DNA from: Terrabacter tumescens
GTDB lineage: Bacteria > Actinomycetota > Actinomycetes > Actinomycetales > Dermatophilaceae
Direction: 5' to 3'
NCBI RefSeq assembly: GCF_014646815.1
Contig: NZ_BMNZ01000001.1
Coordinates: 496,001-560,000 of the forward strand
Length of the DNA stretch: 64,000 nucleotides
Of this stretch, positions 1 to 8,988 are shown piece after piece. Position 1 is the first letter of the stretch, and the number at the start of each line of letters is the position of its first letter. Under the pieces are notes generated by a model. That model was not told the DNA's origin. It worked only from the letters and a program-made list of their open reading frames with translations, and did not search any database. Position numbers and translations under genes: made by a program.

Positions 1-27
1 GGCGGGCGAGGACGTCAGGGGTCCGCG

Positions 28-49
28 GGGCACGAGCGGGCTCGTGCCC
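28..49. terminator. Stem-loop, possible terminator of an upstream gene
   Basis: A perfect 9-bp stem (GGGCACGAG paired with CTCGTGCCC) closes a CGGG loop. No gene covers bases 1-178, so the hairpin probably ends a transcript entering from outside the window. There is no U-tract, which is common for terminators in GC-rich actinobacteria. Function is inferred from structure and place only. Confidence 0.4.
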
Positions 50-112
50 TCCGACACCGTGGGCGGTCCGCCACGCAAGCTGTGGCACGCGAGCCCGGGA
101 AGCTCGGGGCAC

Positions 113-118
113 TAGGGT
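113..118 (+). promoter_or_regulatory. -10 box TAGGGT upstream of the methyltransferase gene
   Basis: TAGGGT fits the actinobacterial TAnnnT -10 consensus and would start a transcript near base 125, giving a leader of about 54 nt before the GTG at 179. No clear -35 element is visible. The same hexamer occurs at two other gene starts in this window (20960 and 27362). Confidence 0.4.
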
Positions 119-178
119 GAGGACGCACACGAAGCCCACGCAGCACCACGCGTACCACGTTCCCAGACGGAGGATCCC

Positions 179-943
179 GTGCCCGACGAGCAGCGCCCCC
201 AGCGACGTGGAGGGGTCCGGCCGTCGGCCGTCGTCTCGGCCGTGGGCCGCATCGCCGACGAGTGCAGCACTCACCTCGGCCGTCCGCTCGAGGTGCTCGA
301 CCTCGGCGGTGGCACCGGTGGAGTCGCCGTCCCGCTCGCCGAGGCCGGCCACCACGTCACCGTCGTCGACCCCAGCCCCGACGCGCTCGCCTCGCTCGCC
401 CGACGGGCCCGCGAGGCCGGCATCGAGGGCCGTGTCACCGCCGTCCAGGGCGACGGAGACTCCCTGGGCTCCGTCCTGGCCGGTCGTCACGTCGACCTCG
501 CCTGCTGCCACGGCACGCTCGAGTTCGTCGACGACCCCGCAGCCACGCTCCACGCGATCGCGGAGGCCCTCGGCGAGGGCGGCGTCCTGTCGCTGCTCGT
601 CTCGGGCCGGCTGTCCGTCGTCTTCGCCAAGGCCATCGCGGGAGAGTTCGGCCAGGCCAGGGCCGCCCTCGTCGACCCGTCGGGCCGCTGGGGGAGCACC
701 GACCCGCTGCCGCGCCGCTTCGACGTCGAGCAGCTCGAGTCCCTGCTCGCCGACGCCGGTTTCACCGACGTCCGGGTCCGGGGCACCAACATCCTCGGTC
801 ACCTCGTGCCGGCCTCGCTCATCGACTCCGAGGCGGACCGTGTCGCCCTGGCCGAGCTCGACGAGCTGCTCGTCTCCGGTCCCGGGCGCGAGTTCCTCCG
901 CACCCTCGGCAGTGCCCTCCACGTCGTCGCCCGACGCGACTGA
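179..943 (+). CDS. Class I SAM-dependent methyltransferase
   Basis: A 254-residue cytoplasmic protein with the glycine-rich SAM-binding motif VLDLGGGTGGVAVPL near residues 39-53, an acidic residue after strand 2 (VTVVDPSPDAL) and a CCHGTLEFVDDP segment matching motif IV of methyltransferase families 11/25. The substrate cannot be told from sequence. The GTG start is supported by GGAGG about 6 nt upstream. The gene lies 42 bp before dinB on the same strand, so the two may be cotranscribed. Family is confident; specific role is unknown. Confidence 0.8.
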   Translation: MPDEQRPQRRGGVRPSAVVSAVGRIADECSTHLGRPLEVLDLGGGTGGVAVPLAEAGHHVTVVDPSPDALASLARRAREAGIEGRVTAVQGDGDSLGSVLAGRHVDLACCHGTLEFVDDPAATLHAIAEALGEGGVLSLLVSGRLSVVFAKAIAGEFGQARAALVDPSGRWGSTDPLPRRFDVEQLESLLADAGFTDVRVRGTNILGHLVPASLIDSEADRVALAELDELLVSGPGREFLRTLGSALHVVARRD

Positions 944-985
944 CCGCGCCCGGGTGAGCACGTCGACCCGTCCGGCGGGCCGACG

Positions 986-2245
986 ATGAGCCGCCGCCAG
1001 TTCACCGCGCCGACCCGCGGCAACGCCGAGCCGCCGGACGACACCGGCTGCACGGTCCTGCACGTCGACATGGACGCCTTCTACGCGTCCGCCTCGCTCA
1101 TCTCGCGCCCCGAGCTGCGGGGACGCCCGGTCATCATCGGCGGGGCGAGCGGCCGCTCCGTCGTGCTCTCGGCGACCTACGAGGCACGCGCCTTCGGCGT
1201 CACCTCGGCCATGCCGATGGCCCGGGCCCAGCGCCTGTGCCCCCAGGCGGTCATCATCGAGCCGGACCACCGCCGCTACGCCGCGATCTCCGAGGCCGTC
1301 ATGGCGACCTTCGCCACGATCACCGACAGCGTCGAGCCCCTCTCGCTCGACGAGGCCTTCCTCGACGTGTCGGGGGCCGTACGCCGACTCGGACGTCCCA
1401 CGCAGATCGCCGAGCAGCTGCGCGACACCATCGCCGACGAGCAGGGCATCACCTGCTCGGTCGGGGTGGCCTCGACGAAGTTCGTCGCCAAGCTCGCCTC
1501 CACCCTCGCCAAGCCCGACGGGCTCATCGTCGTGCCCCGCGAGGAGGTCGTCTCGTTCCTGCACCAGCTGCCGGTCGGTGCGATCTGGGGCGTCGGTGAC
1601 AAGACCGAGGAGCACCTGCACCGCCTCGGCCTGCGCACGGTCGCCGACCTCGCCCACACGCCCCTCGAGACCCTCCAGCGGGCCCTCGGCGACGTGGCCG
1701 GCCGCAGCCTGCACGACCTCGCGTGGGGGCGTGACCCGCGCTCCGTCGTGCCCGAGCGGCGCGAGAAGTCGATCGGCGCCGACGAGACCTTCGCCCATGA
1801 CATCGACGACCCGGTCCGCATCCACCGCGAGCTGCTGCGCCTCGCCGACCGCACCGCTGCACGGGCGAGGTCGGCGGGGATGACGGGACGCACGGTCTCG
1901 ATCAAGGTCCGCTTCTCCGACTTCACGACGATCACCCGGGCCAAGACGCTGCGCCACCACACCGACGTCTCGCGCGACATCTTCGCCACGGCGCGCGAGC
2001 TCTACGACCGCCTCGGCCTCCAGCGGGCGCGGATCCGGCTCGTCGGCGTCCGGCTCGAGGGCCTCGTGCCGTCGTCCGTCGCGCCCATCCAGGCCACCCT
2101 CGACGAGCCCGAGCACGGGTGGCGCGAGGCCGACCGGGCCATCGACCGGGCCAGTGCGCGCTTCGGTGCCGGATCGGTGCGTCCAGCGTCACTCATGCCT
2201 GATCGACCCTCGGGTTCCCAACGTGAGCGGCGCGACTTATCCTGA
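986..2245 (+). CDS. dinB: DNA polymerase IV (Y family)
   Basis: A 419-residue translesion polymerase that copies past damaged template bases and can be mutagenic. Diagnostic motifs are the metal-binding HVDMDAFYASA near residue 27, VLSATYEARAFGV, and the catalytic SLDEAFLDVSGAVRRL near residue 120. The thumb motif GVGDKTEEHLHRLGL and the little-finger domain follow. The length exceeds E. coli DinB by about 70 residues, largely N- and C-terminal extensions, as is usual in actinobacteria. The C-terminus carries no evident QLxLF-type clamp motif. No LexA-type box is obvious upstream, and the gene probably shares a transcript with the methyltransferase before it. Confidence 0.93.
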   Translation: MSRRQFTAPTRGNAEPPDDTGCTVLHVDMDAFYASASLISRPELRGRPVIIGGASGRSVVLSATYEARAFGVTSAMPMARAQRLCPQAVIIEPDHRRYAAISEAVMATFATITDSVEPLSLDEAFLDVSGAVRRLGRPTQIAEQLRDTIADEQGITCSVGVASTKFVAKLASTLAKPDGLIVVPREEVVSFLHQLPVGAIWGVGDKTEEHLHRLGLRTVADLAHTPLETLQRALGDVAGRSLHDLAWGRDPRSVVPERREKSIGADETFAHDIDDPVRIHRELLRLADRTAARARSAGMTGRTVSIKVRFSDFTTITRAKTLRHHTDVSRDIFATARELYDRLGLQRARIRLVGVRLEGLVPSSVAPIQATLDEPEHGWREADRAIDRASARFGAGSVRPASLMPDRPSGSQRERRDLS

Positions 2246-2277
2246 GGGAAAGAAGTCCGTGTCGGCCGTTTCCGACA

Positions 2278-2283
2278 TACGAT
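2278..2283 (+). promoter_or_regulatory. -10 box TACGAT upstream of the DUF3040 gene
   Basis: TACGAT matches TAnnnT and would place transcription start near 2290, about 30 nt before the GTG at 2321. A short inverted repeat (GTCGG...CCGAC) lies just upstream at about 2262-2277. No convincing -35 is present. Confidence 0.35.
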
Positions 2284-2320
2284 TCGGGCACCGTCGATTT
2301 CGCACCATGGGAGGTGCCGG

Positions 2321-2719
2321 GTGGCACTCTCGGAACACGAGGAAGCACTCCTCCAGCAGATGGAGGAAGCCCTCTACGCCGAAGACCCTCGATTCGCGTC
2401 GCGCATCGAGAAGACGAAGTCACGCGGCCTCGGGCGTGGGCGCGTCGTCGTGGGCGTCGTCGCCGGGGTGGCAGGCCTCGCGCTGGTCGTGTTCTCCGCG
2501 ATGAGCAGCAACATCTGGCTCGGCGCCGGTGGCTTCGCCATCATGGTCGCCGGCATCGTCTACGCCATCACGCCGTCGAAGACCAAGCTCGCGGCCGTGA
2601 ACAGCGACGGCACGACCAAGCCCCGGCAGGGCAAGGTCAAGGCGAGCGCCCCCAAGCAGGGCACGTTCATGGAGCGCCTCGAGGAACGCTGGGAGAAGCG
2701 TCGCCGCGACCAGTGGTGA
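2321..2719 (+). CDS. DUF3040 membrane protein
   Basis: A 132-residue protein beginning with the family signature MALSEHEEALLQQMEEALYA, followed by basic residues and two adjacent membrane segments (about residues 41-60 and 64-81), then a charged C-terminal tail. DUF3040 proteins are small actinobacterial membrane proteins of unknown function, often found next to the mraZ end of the division cluster. Here no mraZ follows; a strong terminator comes next. The GTG start has GGAGGTG upstream at about 2309. Family confident, function unknown. Confidence 0.85.
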   Translation: MALSEHEEALLQQMEEALYAEDPRFASRIEKTKSRGLGRGRVVVGVVAGVAGLALVVFSAMSSNIWLGAGGFAIMVAGIVYAITPSKTKLAAVNSDGTTKPRQGKVKASAPKQGTFMERLEERWEKRRRDQW

Positions 2720-2758
2720 CGCCCCGCCGCTCACCCTGACTCACACTGACACGCAGCA

Positions 2759-2786
2759 GGACCCCGACGACCTGTCGTCGGGGTCC
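2759..2786. terminator. Rho-independent-type terminator between DUF3040 and DUF456 genes
   Basis: A perfect 12-bp stem (GGACCCCGACGA / TCGTCGGGGTCC) closes a CCTG loop, 39 bp after the DUF3040 stop. It lies between convergent genes and can serve both strands. The downstream tract is TTGCCGTT rather than a run of T. Confidence 0.8.
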
Positions 2787-2902
2787 TTGCCGTTGTACGC
2801 GAGTGTTTCTGCCCTGGGGTGCCGACAGATGCGGTGCGCACGGCGTGTCCAGTAGGCCCCGTCGGCGACGGGTCGGCCCGGTTCGGTCGGGGTCGCTCCG
2901 GG

Positions 2903-3391
2903 TCAGGGGCGGGTGACGTAGACGGCCACGCCCCACGTCGCGATGATCGCGAAGGCGGTCCCGAGCTCGATGCCGATGTTGAGCATCACGGCCCGGATCG
3001 CGTGCGTGGTGGCGCGCCAGGCCGCAGCGTGCTCGCGGTGCTTGATGCGCTCGAGGAGGTAGACCGCGAGCACGAAGCCGAGCGGGGCTCCGATCACCGG
3101 GACGACGAAGAAGCCGACCACGGCCACCGCCAGTGCGACGGCGACGACCGCCCCGTCGACGCCGGCAGTCTTCATCCGGCGCCCGGGGAGGACGTACTTC
3201 GCGACGAGGCCCACGGCATACAACACCGTGGCCAGCCCGAGAACGAGCCAACCCGGCCCGTCCTGACGCTCGAACGCCCACACGAGCGTCGCCCCCCAGA
3301 CCACGATGAGTCCCGGGAGCACCGGGACGACGATGCCGACGGTGCCCACGACCATCACGAGCAGAACGAGGACGTTCGTCGCGGTGATCAC
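2903..3391 (-). CDS. DUF456 integral membrane protein
   Basis: A 162-residue protein that is almost entirely hydrophobic. Membrane spans are visible at about residues 5-40, 48-68, 80-115 and 138-158. The motif VLPGLIVVWGATLVWA and the central glycine-rich hydrophobic stretch match DUF456, a family of glycine-zipper-like small membrane proteins with no assigned function. It reads leftward after the DUF7455 gene with a gap of 68 bp, so the two may be one transcript. Function unknown. Confidence 0.8.
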   Translation of the reverse strand: MITATNVLVLLVMVVGTVGIVVPVLPGLIVVWGATLVWAFERQDGPGWLVLGLATVLYAVGLVAKYVLPGRRMKTAGVDGAVVAVALAVAVVGFFVVPVIGAPLGFVLAVYLLERIKHREHAAAWRATTHAIRAVMLNIGIELGTAFAIIATWGVAVYVTRP

Positions 3392-3459
3392 AGGGCAGTC
3401 GTCGGCAGCGTTCGAGTCAGGAGGTCAGGAAAGGGCCGGGTCGGAAGATCGCCTGGTGC

Positions 3460-3684
3460 TCAGCGTTCGTCCACGGGAGCAGAGCCCGGGATCTCGCTGA
3501 GTCGGTCCGTCTCGTCGCGGATGTCGAGAGCCTTGTCCTTCAGCGCCGGGAGGTGCTCCCGTCCGTGGTGCGCGCAGAAGAGCAGCTCTCCGCCGGAAAC
3601 GAGGCGGGCGCGGATGTAGGCCTGAGCCCCACATCGGTCGCAGCGGTCAGCAGCAGTCAGTTCGGGTGCCAGTGCTGTCGTCAT
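3460..3684 (-). CDS. DUF7455 zinc-ribbon-like protein
   Basis: A 74-residue protein with LTAADRCDRCGAQAYIRARL and LFCAHHGREH: a CxxC pair plus a CxHH pair that could bind one zinc ion. This matches the DUF7455 family, short actinobacterial proteins often encoded close to the principal sigma factor and topoisomerase IV genes, as here beside parE. The strong ribosome site GGAGGAAAGAGG precedes the ATG. Function is unknown; a nucleic-acid or RNA polymerase role would be a guess. Confidence 0.8.
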   Translation of the reverse strand: MTTALAPELTAADRCDRCGAQAYIRARLVSGGELLFCAHHGREHLPALKDKALDIRDETDRLSEIPGSAPVDER

Positions 3685-4044
3685 CGTATTTCGCCTCTTT
3701 CCTCCCTCGGGGGTTCCCCGGAGGGAAACCCTGCCATGTACCTACGACGCTCGAAGCGGTCCATCGGGTGGACCTCTCGTGCCTCGCGGACGTTCCAACA
3801 GTGAATCACGTGGAATCCTTCCCGACGGTGAGGCTCGGTCCATGAGACGCCCGTCGCACCAACATCGTTACGTGTCGGTGATTCGCCGCCGCCCGCGCGG
3901 CGGATGGTCGTACAGCTCACTCATACCCAGCGTGGTCGCGCAGCGTGCCTGTCGGGGACGGTCGGTGCTGGTGGCTAGGCTTCCCCTGCCAGCCCTCCAC
4001 AGCCCGACCGCTGGCGGCTCCCGAGCGAAAGAGATCGACACACC
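3685..4044. other. Divergent intergenic region between the DUF7455 gene and parE
   Basis: These 360 bases hold no gene I can support; short open frames here lack codon bias and ribosome sites. A hairpin with one bulge lies at 3703-3726 (TCCCTCGGGG / CCCCGGAGGGA) in the leader of the leftward DUF7455 gene, overlapping its ribosome site, so it could modulate translation. The rightward parE promoter lies at its right end. Confidence 0.5.
3976..3981 (+). promoter_or_regulatory. -10 box TAGGCT upstream of parE
   Basis: TAGGCT fits TAnnnT and would begin a transcript near 3988, leaving a leader of about 57 nt before the GTG at 4045. No clear -35 is seen. Confidence 0.35.
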
Positions 4045-6177
4045 GTGGCCTCCGCCTCCCGTCCTGCTCCCTCCGGCAACGGCGACTACACCGCGCGCCA
4101 CCTCCAGGTCCTCGAGGGCCTCGAGGCCGTGCGCAAGCGTCCCGGCATGTACATCGGCTCGACCGACCAGCGCGGCCTCATGCACTGCCTCTGGGAGATC
4201 ATCGACAACGCCGTCGACGAGGCCCTGGCCGGCGTCTGCACCGGCATCGAGGTGATCCTGAGCAGCGACGGCTCCATCGAGGTGCGCGACAACGGCCGCG
4301 GCATCCCCGTCGACATCGAGCCGCGCACCGGCCTGTCCGGCGTCGAGGTCGTCTTCACCAAGCTGCACGCGGGTGGCAAGTTCGGCGGCGCGTCGTATGC
4401 CGCCACGGGAGGCCTGCACGGCGTCGGTGCCTCCGTCGTCAACGCCCTCTCCGCCCGGCTCGACGTCGAGGTCGACCGCGCCGGCAAGACGTACGGCATG
4501 AGCTTCCGCCGCGGCGAGCCCGGCACCTTCACCGACCGGAGCCCGGTGCACTCCCCGGACTCCGAGTTCACGCCCTACGAGAAGAAGAGCGCCCTGCCGG
4601 TCGTCGGCAAGGCCAAGCGCGGCGTCACCGGCTCGCGCGTGCGCTTCTGGCCGGACCGCCAGATCTTCCTCAAGGACGCCGAGCTCGACTACGACGCCAT
4701 CCTGGGCCGCGCCCGCCAGACCTCCTTCCTCGTCCCGGGCCTGCGTCTCGTCATCCGCGACGAGCGCCGCCTCAAGGGCACCCCCGGCGAGGAGGGCCCC
4801 ATCGAGGAGGTCTTCCAGCACGACGGCGGCATCACCGACTTCGTCGAGTTCCTCGCGTCCGACACCCCGATCACCGACGTGTGGCGTCTCGAGGGGTCGG
4901 GCACGTTCACCGAGACGGTCCCCGTCCTCGACGTCAACGGCCACATGACCCCGACCGAGCTCGAGCGCGAGTGCGCCGTCGAGGTCGCGCTGCGCTGGGG
5001 CCAGGGCTACGACACGAAGGTCCAGTCCTTCGTCAACATCATCACCACGCCCAAGGGCGGCACTCACGTCACCGGCTTCGAGCAGTCCATCGTCAAGGTC
5101 TTCCGCAAGCAGATCGAGGTCAACGCGCGCCGGCTCAAGGCCGGCAACGACAAGCCGGAGAAGGACGACATCCTCGCCGGCATGACCGCCGTCGTCACGG
5201 TGCGTCTGGCCGAGCCCCAGTTCGAGGGCCAGACCAAGGAGGTGCTCGGCACCAACGCCGTGCGCGCCATCGTCGCCAAGGTCGTCGAGCAGGAGCTGAC
5301 CGAGCGCCTCACGTCGACCAAGCGCGGCGACAAGGCCCAGTCGGCGCTGCTGCTCGAGAAGGTCGTGTCCGAGATGAAGTCGCGTATCAGCGCGCGGCTG
5401 CACAAGGAGACCCAGCGCCGCAAGAACGCCCTCGAGAGCTCCACGCTGCCCTCGAAGCTGCGCGACTGCCGCACGACCGACGTCGAGCGCTCCGAGCTGT
5501 TCATCGTCGAGGGAGACTCGGCGATGGGCACCGCCAAGGAGGCGCGCAACTCCGAGTTCCAGGCGCTGCTGCCGATCCGCGGCAAGATCCTCAACGTCCA
5601 GAAGGCGTCCGTGTCGGACATGCTGAAGAACGCCGAGTGCGCCTCGATCATCCAGGTCATCGGGGCCGGCTCGGGTCGGAGCTTCGACCTCGCCTCCGCC
5701 CGCTACGGCAAGGTCATCATCATGACCGACGCCGACGTCGACGGCGCCCACATCCGCACCCTGCTGCTGACGCTCTTCTTCCGCTACATGCGTCCCCTCG
5801 TCGACGCCGGACGCGTCTACGCGGCGATGCCGCCGCTGCACCGGCTCGAGGTGATCAACGCCGGGGCGAAGAAGAACGAGCTGATCTACACCTTCAACGA
5901 GCCGGAGATGCGCCGCACGCTCGCCCGTCTCGAGAAGTCGGGCAAGAAGATCAAGCAGCCCATGCAGCGCTACAAGGGCCTCGGCGAGATGGACGCCGAC
6001 CAGCTCGCCGACACGACGATGGACCCGCGCCACCGCACCCTGCGCAAGGTCACCATGCGTGACCTCGAGGCCGCCGAGCGCGTCTTCGAGCTGCTCATGG
6101 GCAACGAGGTGGCGCCTCGCAAGGACTTCATCATCGAGTCCGCCGCCGAGGTCGACCGGGAGCGCATCGACGCCTGA
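4045..6177 (+). CDS. parE: DNA topoisomerase IV subunit B (GyrB/ParE type II ATPase subunit)
   Basis: A 710-residue ATPase subunit that drives strand passage with the ParC-type subunit encoded at 13117-15657. Visible in order: the GHKL ATP site ([37 protein letters not shown]), the transducer domain, then the TOPRIM domain with EGDSAMG and the metal-binding [17 protein letters not shown]. The length suits ParE more than the roughly 800-residue Gram-negative GyrB. The gene is not beside gyrA, and its partner nearby is ParC-like, so topoisomerase IV is preferred over gyrase. The start is the GTG giving [10 protein letters not shown]; its ribosome site is weak. Confidence 0.9.
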   Translation: MASASRPAPSGNGDYTARHLQVLEGLEAVRKRPGMYIGSTDQRGLMHCLWEIIDNAVDEALAGVCTGIEVILSSDGSIEVRDNGRGIPVDIEPRTGLSGVEVVFTKLHAGGKFGGASYAATGGLHGVGASVVNALSARLDVEVDRAGKTYGMSFRRGEPGTFTDRSPVHSPDSEFTPYEKKSALPVVGKAKRGVTGSRVRFWPDRQIFLKDAELDYDAILGRARQTSFLVPGLRLVIRDERRLKGTPGEEGPIEEVFQHDGGITDFVEFLASDTPITDVWRLEGSGTFTETVPVLDVNGHMTPTELERECAVEVALRWGQGYDTKVQSFVNIITTPKGGTHVTGFEQSIVKVFRKQIEVNARRLKAGNDKPEKDDILAGMTAVVTVRLAEPQFEGQTKEVLGTNAVRAIVAKVVEQELTERLTSTKRGDKAQSALLLEKVVSEMKSRISARLHKETQRRKNALESSTLPSKLRDCRTTDVERSELFIVEGDSAMGTAKEARNSEFQALLPIRGKILNVQKASVSDMLKNAECASIIQVIGAGSGRSFDLASARYGKVIIMTDADVDGAHIRTLLLTLFFRYMRPLVDAGRVYAAMPPLHRLEVINAGAKKNELIYTFNEPEMRRTLARLEKSGKKIKQPMQRYKGLGEMDADQLADTTMDPRHRTLRKVTMRDLEAAERVFELLMGNEVAPRKDFIIESAAEVDRERIDA

Positions 6178-6249
6178 GCGGAACCGTTCGACCCCTGCCG
6201 AGTGTCGGTGGGGTGTGGGGAGCGTCGGCGCGGCACAGCCTGCCGTGCT

Positions 6250-6255
6250 TACGAT
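6250..6255 (+). promoter_or_regulatory. -10 box TACGAT upstream of the MoxR operon
   Basis: TACGAT would start transcription near 6262, giving a leader of about 47 nt to the ATG at 6309. It is the only TAnnnT box in the gap after parE and fits a promoter for the whole six-gene operon that follows. Confidence 0.4.
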
Positions 6256-6308
6256 GTGTCCCTGCCGGCGCGACTCCCTCCGCCGGTACGCGTCGAGAAG
6301 GGGAATCG

Positions 6309-7610
6309 ATGGTGGGCAACGTCAATGCCGAGGAGTCGGTCGCCGACGAGCAGACCGGCGGGTCCGCAGGCGTCGCTGAGCAGGACGGTGTCGGCCACGA
6401 CGGTGTCGGCCACGACGGTGTCGGCCACGACGGTCTCGGCCACGACGGTCACGACCAGCACGGTGTCGACGGTGAGACCTTCACGGTGCGTCTGCCCGGC
6501 TCGGTCCCGGACGACGCCGTCGTCCCCGAGGAGCCCAGCCGGCTCTCCGGGTCGCCCGAGGCGCCGGACGACGACGTGGCCGTCGCCGGCATCGACACGG
6601 TGCCCGACCGCACGGCCCCGGCACCTGCGCGCTACCTGACCCCGGACGAGCTGCACTGGGCCGGCGAGACCGTCGAGGCCATCTCGACGGCGTTCGCGTC
6701 CAAGGTCGTCGGCCAGGCACGGCTGCAGGAGACGCTCCTCATCGCCCTGCTGACCGGCGGGCACGTCCTGCTCGAGAGCGTCCCCGGCCTCGCCAAGACG
6801 ACCGCGGCGCAGACCATCGCCCAGGCCGTCGGCGGCCGGTTCCACCGCATCCAGTGCACGCCTGACCTCCTCCCGAGCGACATCGTCGGCACGCAGGTCT
6901 ACAACCAGCACTCGGGCACCTTCGAGACCCAGCTCGGGCCGGTGCACGCCAACTTCGTGCTCCTCGACGAGATCAACCGCAGCAGCGCGAAGACCCAGTC
7001 CGCGATGCTCGAGGCGATGCAGGAGCGGCAGACCTCCATCGGCGACAAGAGCTACGCGCTGCCCGACCCCTTCCTCGTGCTGGCCACCCAGAACCCCATC
7101 GAGCAGGAGGGCACCTACCCGCTGCCCGAGGCGCAGATGGACCGCTTCATGCTCAAGGACGTCCTCGACTACCCGTCCCCGGCGGAGGAGGCAGAGGTGC
7201 TGCGACGCATCGACTCCGGCGTCTTCGTCACGGCGTCCGAGCCCGTCGTCTCCGTCGCCGACGTCAAGCGCCTCCAGGCCCTGGTGGGCCGCGTCTACAT
7301 CGACCCCGCGATCGTCAACTACGTCGTCGGCATCGGCTACGTGACGAGGCACCCGCGGGACTACATCGAGCCGCGCCTCGCCGGCTACGTCGACTTCGGG
7401 GCCAGCCCCCGCGCGAGCATCGCGTTCACGAGCGCTGCCCGCGCCCGTGCCCTCATCGACGGGCGCAACCACGTCGTGCCCGACGACGTCAAGGCCCTGA
7501 CGCACCGGGTGCTCCGGCACCGCGTGACGCTCGGCTTCGAGGCGGCCGCCGACGAGGTGGCCGTGGAGAGCATCATCGACGCGATGGTCAACGGGATCCG
7601 CACTCCCTGA
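6309..7610 (+). CDS. MoxR-type AAA+ ATPase
   Basis: A 433-residue AAA+ ATPase of the MoxR/RavA group, thought to act as a chaperone that remodels or activates partner proteins. Walker A is [12 protein letters not shown] (about residue 160), Walker B is [10 protein letters not shown], with sensor [20 protein letters not shown] and lid domain after it. The N-terminal 110 residues are a non-conserved acidic, low-complexity extension holding four copies of a GHDGV-type repeat. The ATG at 6309 has GAGAAGGGG before it; an in-frame ATG 96 bp upstream lies in sequence unlike the family. It heads an operon with DUF58 and VWA partners, the usual context for MoxR. Confidence 0.9.
   Translation: MVGNVNAEESVADEQTGGSAGVAEQDGVGHDGVGHDGVGHDGLGHDGHDQHGVDGETFTVRLPGSVPDDAVVPEEPSRLSGSPEAPDDDVAVAGIDTVPDRTAPAPARYLTPDELHWAGETVEAISTAFASKVVGQARLQETLLIALLTGGHVLLESVPGLAKTTAAQTIAQAVGGRFHRIQCTPDLLPSDIVGTQVYNQHSGTFETQLGPVHANFVLLDEINRSSAKTQSAMLEAMQERQTSIGDKSYALPDPFLVLATQNPIEQEGTYPLPEAQMDRFMLKDVLDYPSPAEEAEVLRRIDSGVFVTASEPVVSVADVKRLQALVGRVYIDPAIVNYVVGIGYVTRHPRDYIEPRLAGYVDFGASPRASIAFTSAARARALIDGRNHVVPDDVKALTHRVLRHRVTLGFEAAADEVAVESIIDAMVNGIRTP
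6387..6446 (+). repeat. 15-bp tandem repeat (4 copies) inside the MoxR gene
   Basis: Three identical copies and one single-base variant of GGTGTCGGCCACGAC lie head to tail, encoding a His-Asp-Gly-Val-Gly repeat. The unit is a multiple of three, so copy-number change would keep the reading frame. It lies in the disordered N-terminal extension. Confidence 0.9.
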
Positions 7611-7634
7611 CCGGGAGCCGGACGAGGACGCGAC

Positions 7635-8522
7635 ATGACGACGACGCTGCTGACGCGGGTGAAGAGCAAGCTCTTCGTCCACGCGCGCCGCAAGTCACGC
7701 AGCCTGCTCGAGGGGGAGTACGCCTCGGTCTTCCACGGCCGAAGCCTCGACTACGACGACCTGCGCGACTACGTCCCCGGGGACGAGGTGCGCGACATCG
7801 ACTGGCGCGCGACGGCGCGCCACCAAGCCCCGCTCGTCAAGCGCTACGTCGCGACGCGCAAGCAGAACCTCATGCTCGTCATCGACACCGGTCGCGGCAT
7901 GGCGGCCACGACCCGGAGCGGCGAGCCGAAGAAGTCCGTCGCTATCGCGGCGGCGGGGCTCGTGGGCTACCTCGCCCAGCGTCACGGTGACCTCGTGGGC
8001 CTCGTCCGGGGCACGGCGGCGACGACCGTCGCCCACGACCTGCGCGGGTCGGAGGCCCATCTCGAGCTGCTGCTGCGTGCCGTCGACGCCGCGACGGTCC
8101 TCGACGGCGACCAGAGCAACCTCGCGACACAGCTGCGCTGGATCGTCCGGCACGTCCGGCGCCGCCTCGTGCTCCTCGTCGTGGCCGACGACAAGGAGCT
8201 CGACCCGACGCTCGACGAGCTGCTGCGCCGGCTGCACGTGCAGCACGAGATCCTGTGGATCACCGTCGAGGACGCGGACCCCACTGCGCTGGCCGGCGAC
8301 CGGATGGCCTACGACGTCGCCGACACCTACACGCTCCCGACCCTCGTGCGCCTGGACCCGCGGGTGCGCACGGCCTATGCCGCATCGGTCGCCGAGCGCG
8401 TGCAGCGCACCGCCGCACTGCTCGACCGCCGCGGCATCAACCACGCCCGTGTCGGCTCGTCCGACGAGGTCGTGGCCACGGTCTTCGCCCTGCTCGAGAG
8501 GCAGCGCCGTGCCCGTCGCTGA
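7635..8522 (+). CDS. DUF58 domain protein (MoxR partner)
   Basis: A 295-residue protein with the DUF58 hallmark YVPGDEVRDIDWRATAR near residues 50-66, preceded by a conserved basic stretch and followed by a VWA-like half domain (LMLVIDTGRGM). DUF58 proteins are the most regular neighbours of MoxR ATPases and are thought to be direct partners. No membrane segment is visible, so it is probably cytoplasmic. The gene begins 24 bp after moxR and overlaps the next gene by 14 bp, so it belongs to one operon. Confidence 0.88.
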   Translation: MTTTLLTRVKSKLFVHARRKSRSLLEGEYASVFHGRSLDYDDLRDYVPGDEVRDIDWRATARHQAPLVKRYVATRKQNLMLVIDTGRGMAATTRSGEPKKSVAIAAAGLVGYLAQRHGDLVGLVRGTAATTVAHDLRGSEAHLELLLRAVDAATVLDGDQSNLATQLRWIVRHVRRRLVLLVVADDKELDPTLDELLRRLHVQHEILWITVEDADPTALAGDRMAYDVADTYTLPTLVRLDPRVRTAYAASVAERVQRTAALLDRRGINHARVGSSDEVVATVFALLERQRRARR

Positions 8523-8988
8523 CGCCCCGCCGGGCTTCTACGCCCCCGACCCGTATGCCGCCCGGTGGCTGTGGATCGGCATCGGCATCCTCGCGCTCGT
8601 CGCCGCCTGGTACGCCTGGGTCTGGTGGTCGACCCGGGAGCGCAAGGTCGTCGTGCCGCCACGCGTGGCCCCGGACCGGCTGACGCGGCTGCGCGCGGAC
8701 TACACACGGCAGATCGACCTCGTCCTCGCCCGCGCGGCGGCCGAGGAGATCAGTCAGCGCCGGGCGCACCAGCAGCTCAGCGTCCTCGTGCGCCACTTCG
8801 TCCAGGAGGTCTCCGGCATCGACGCGCCGACCATGACGCTGACCGAGCTCAACGCCAAGGGCTCGCGGCTCACGCCGGTGTCCGAGGTCGTCGGCACGCT
8901 CTACCCGGGCGAGTTCGGGCCGCGCGAGACGGCGACGCTCACCGGCGCCGGCACGGTCGCGAAGCAGGTGGTGGCCCGATGGAGCTGA
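8509..8988 (+). CDS. Single-span membrane protein of the Bat-type operon (DUF4381-like)
   Basis: A 159-residue protein with one membrane segment near residues 18-36 (LWIGIGILALVAAWYAWVWW), then a soluble part predicted to be helical. Position (between DUF58 and the first VWA gene) and layout match the DUF4381-type component of MoxR/Bat operons; sequence identity to that family is not certain by eye. The GTG start lies 14 bp inside the DUF58 gene and the 3' end overlaps the next gene by 10 bp, showing tight coupling. Confidence 0.7.
   Translation: MPVADAPPGFYAPDPYAARWLWIGIGILALVAAWYAWVWWSTRERKVVVPPRVAPDRLTRLRADYTRQIDLVLARAAAEEISQRRAHQQLSVLVRHFVQEVSGIDAPTMTLTELNAKGSRLTPVSEVVGTLYPGEFGPRETATLTGAGTVAKQVVARWS

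Noticed and set aside
3681-3920. A 79-residue minus-strand frame in the parE upstream region
   Set aside because: No ribosome site or family motif; it covers the promoter region and overlaps the start of the DUF7455 gene.
3868-6033. A 721-residue open frame on the minus strand opposite parE
   Set aside because: It lies fully antisense to a conserved gene, its translation is Leu/Gly/Val/Asp-rich with no family motif, and such frames are a usual by-product of third-position GC in this genome.
6249-7682. A 477-residue minus-strand frame opposite moxR
   Set aside because: Same low-complexity composition and full antisense position; the repeat-derived Val-Ala-Asp-Thr stretch at its end is just the moxR repeat read backwards.
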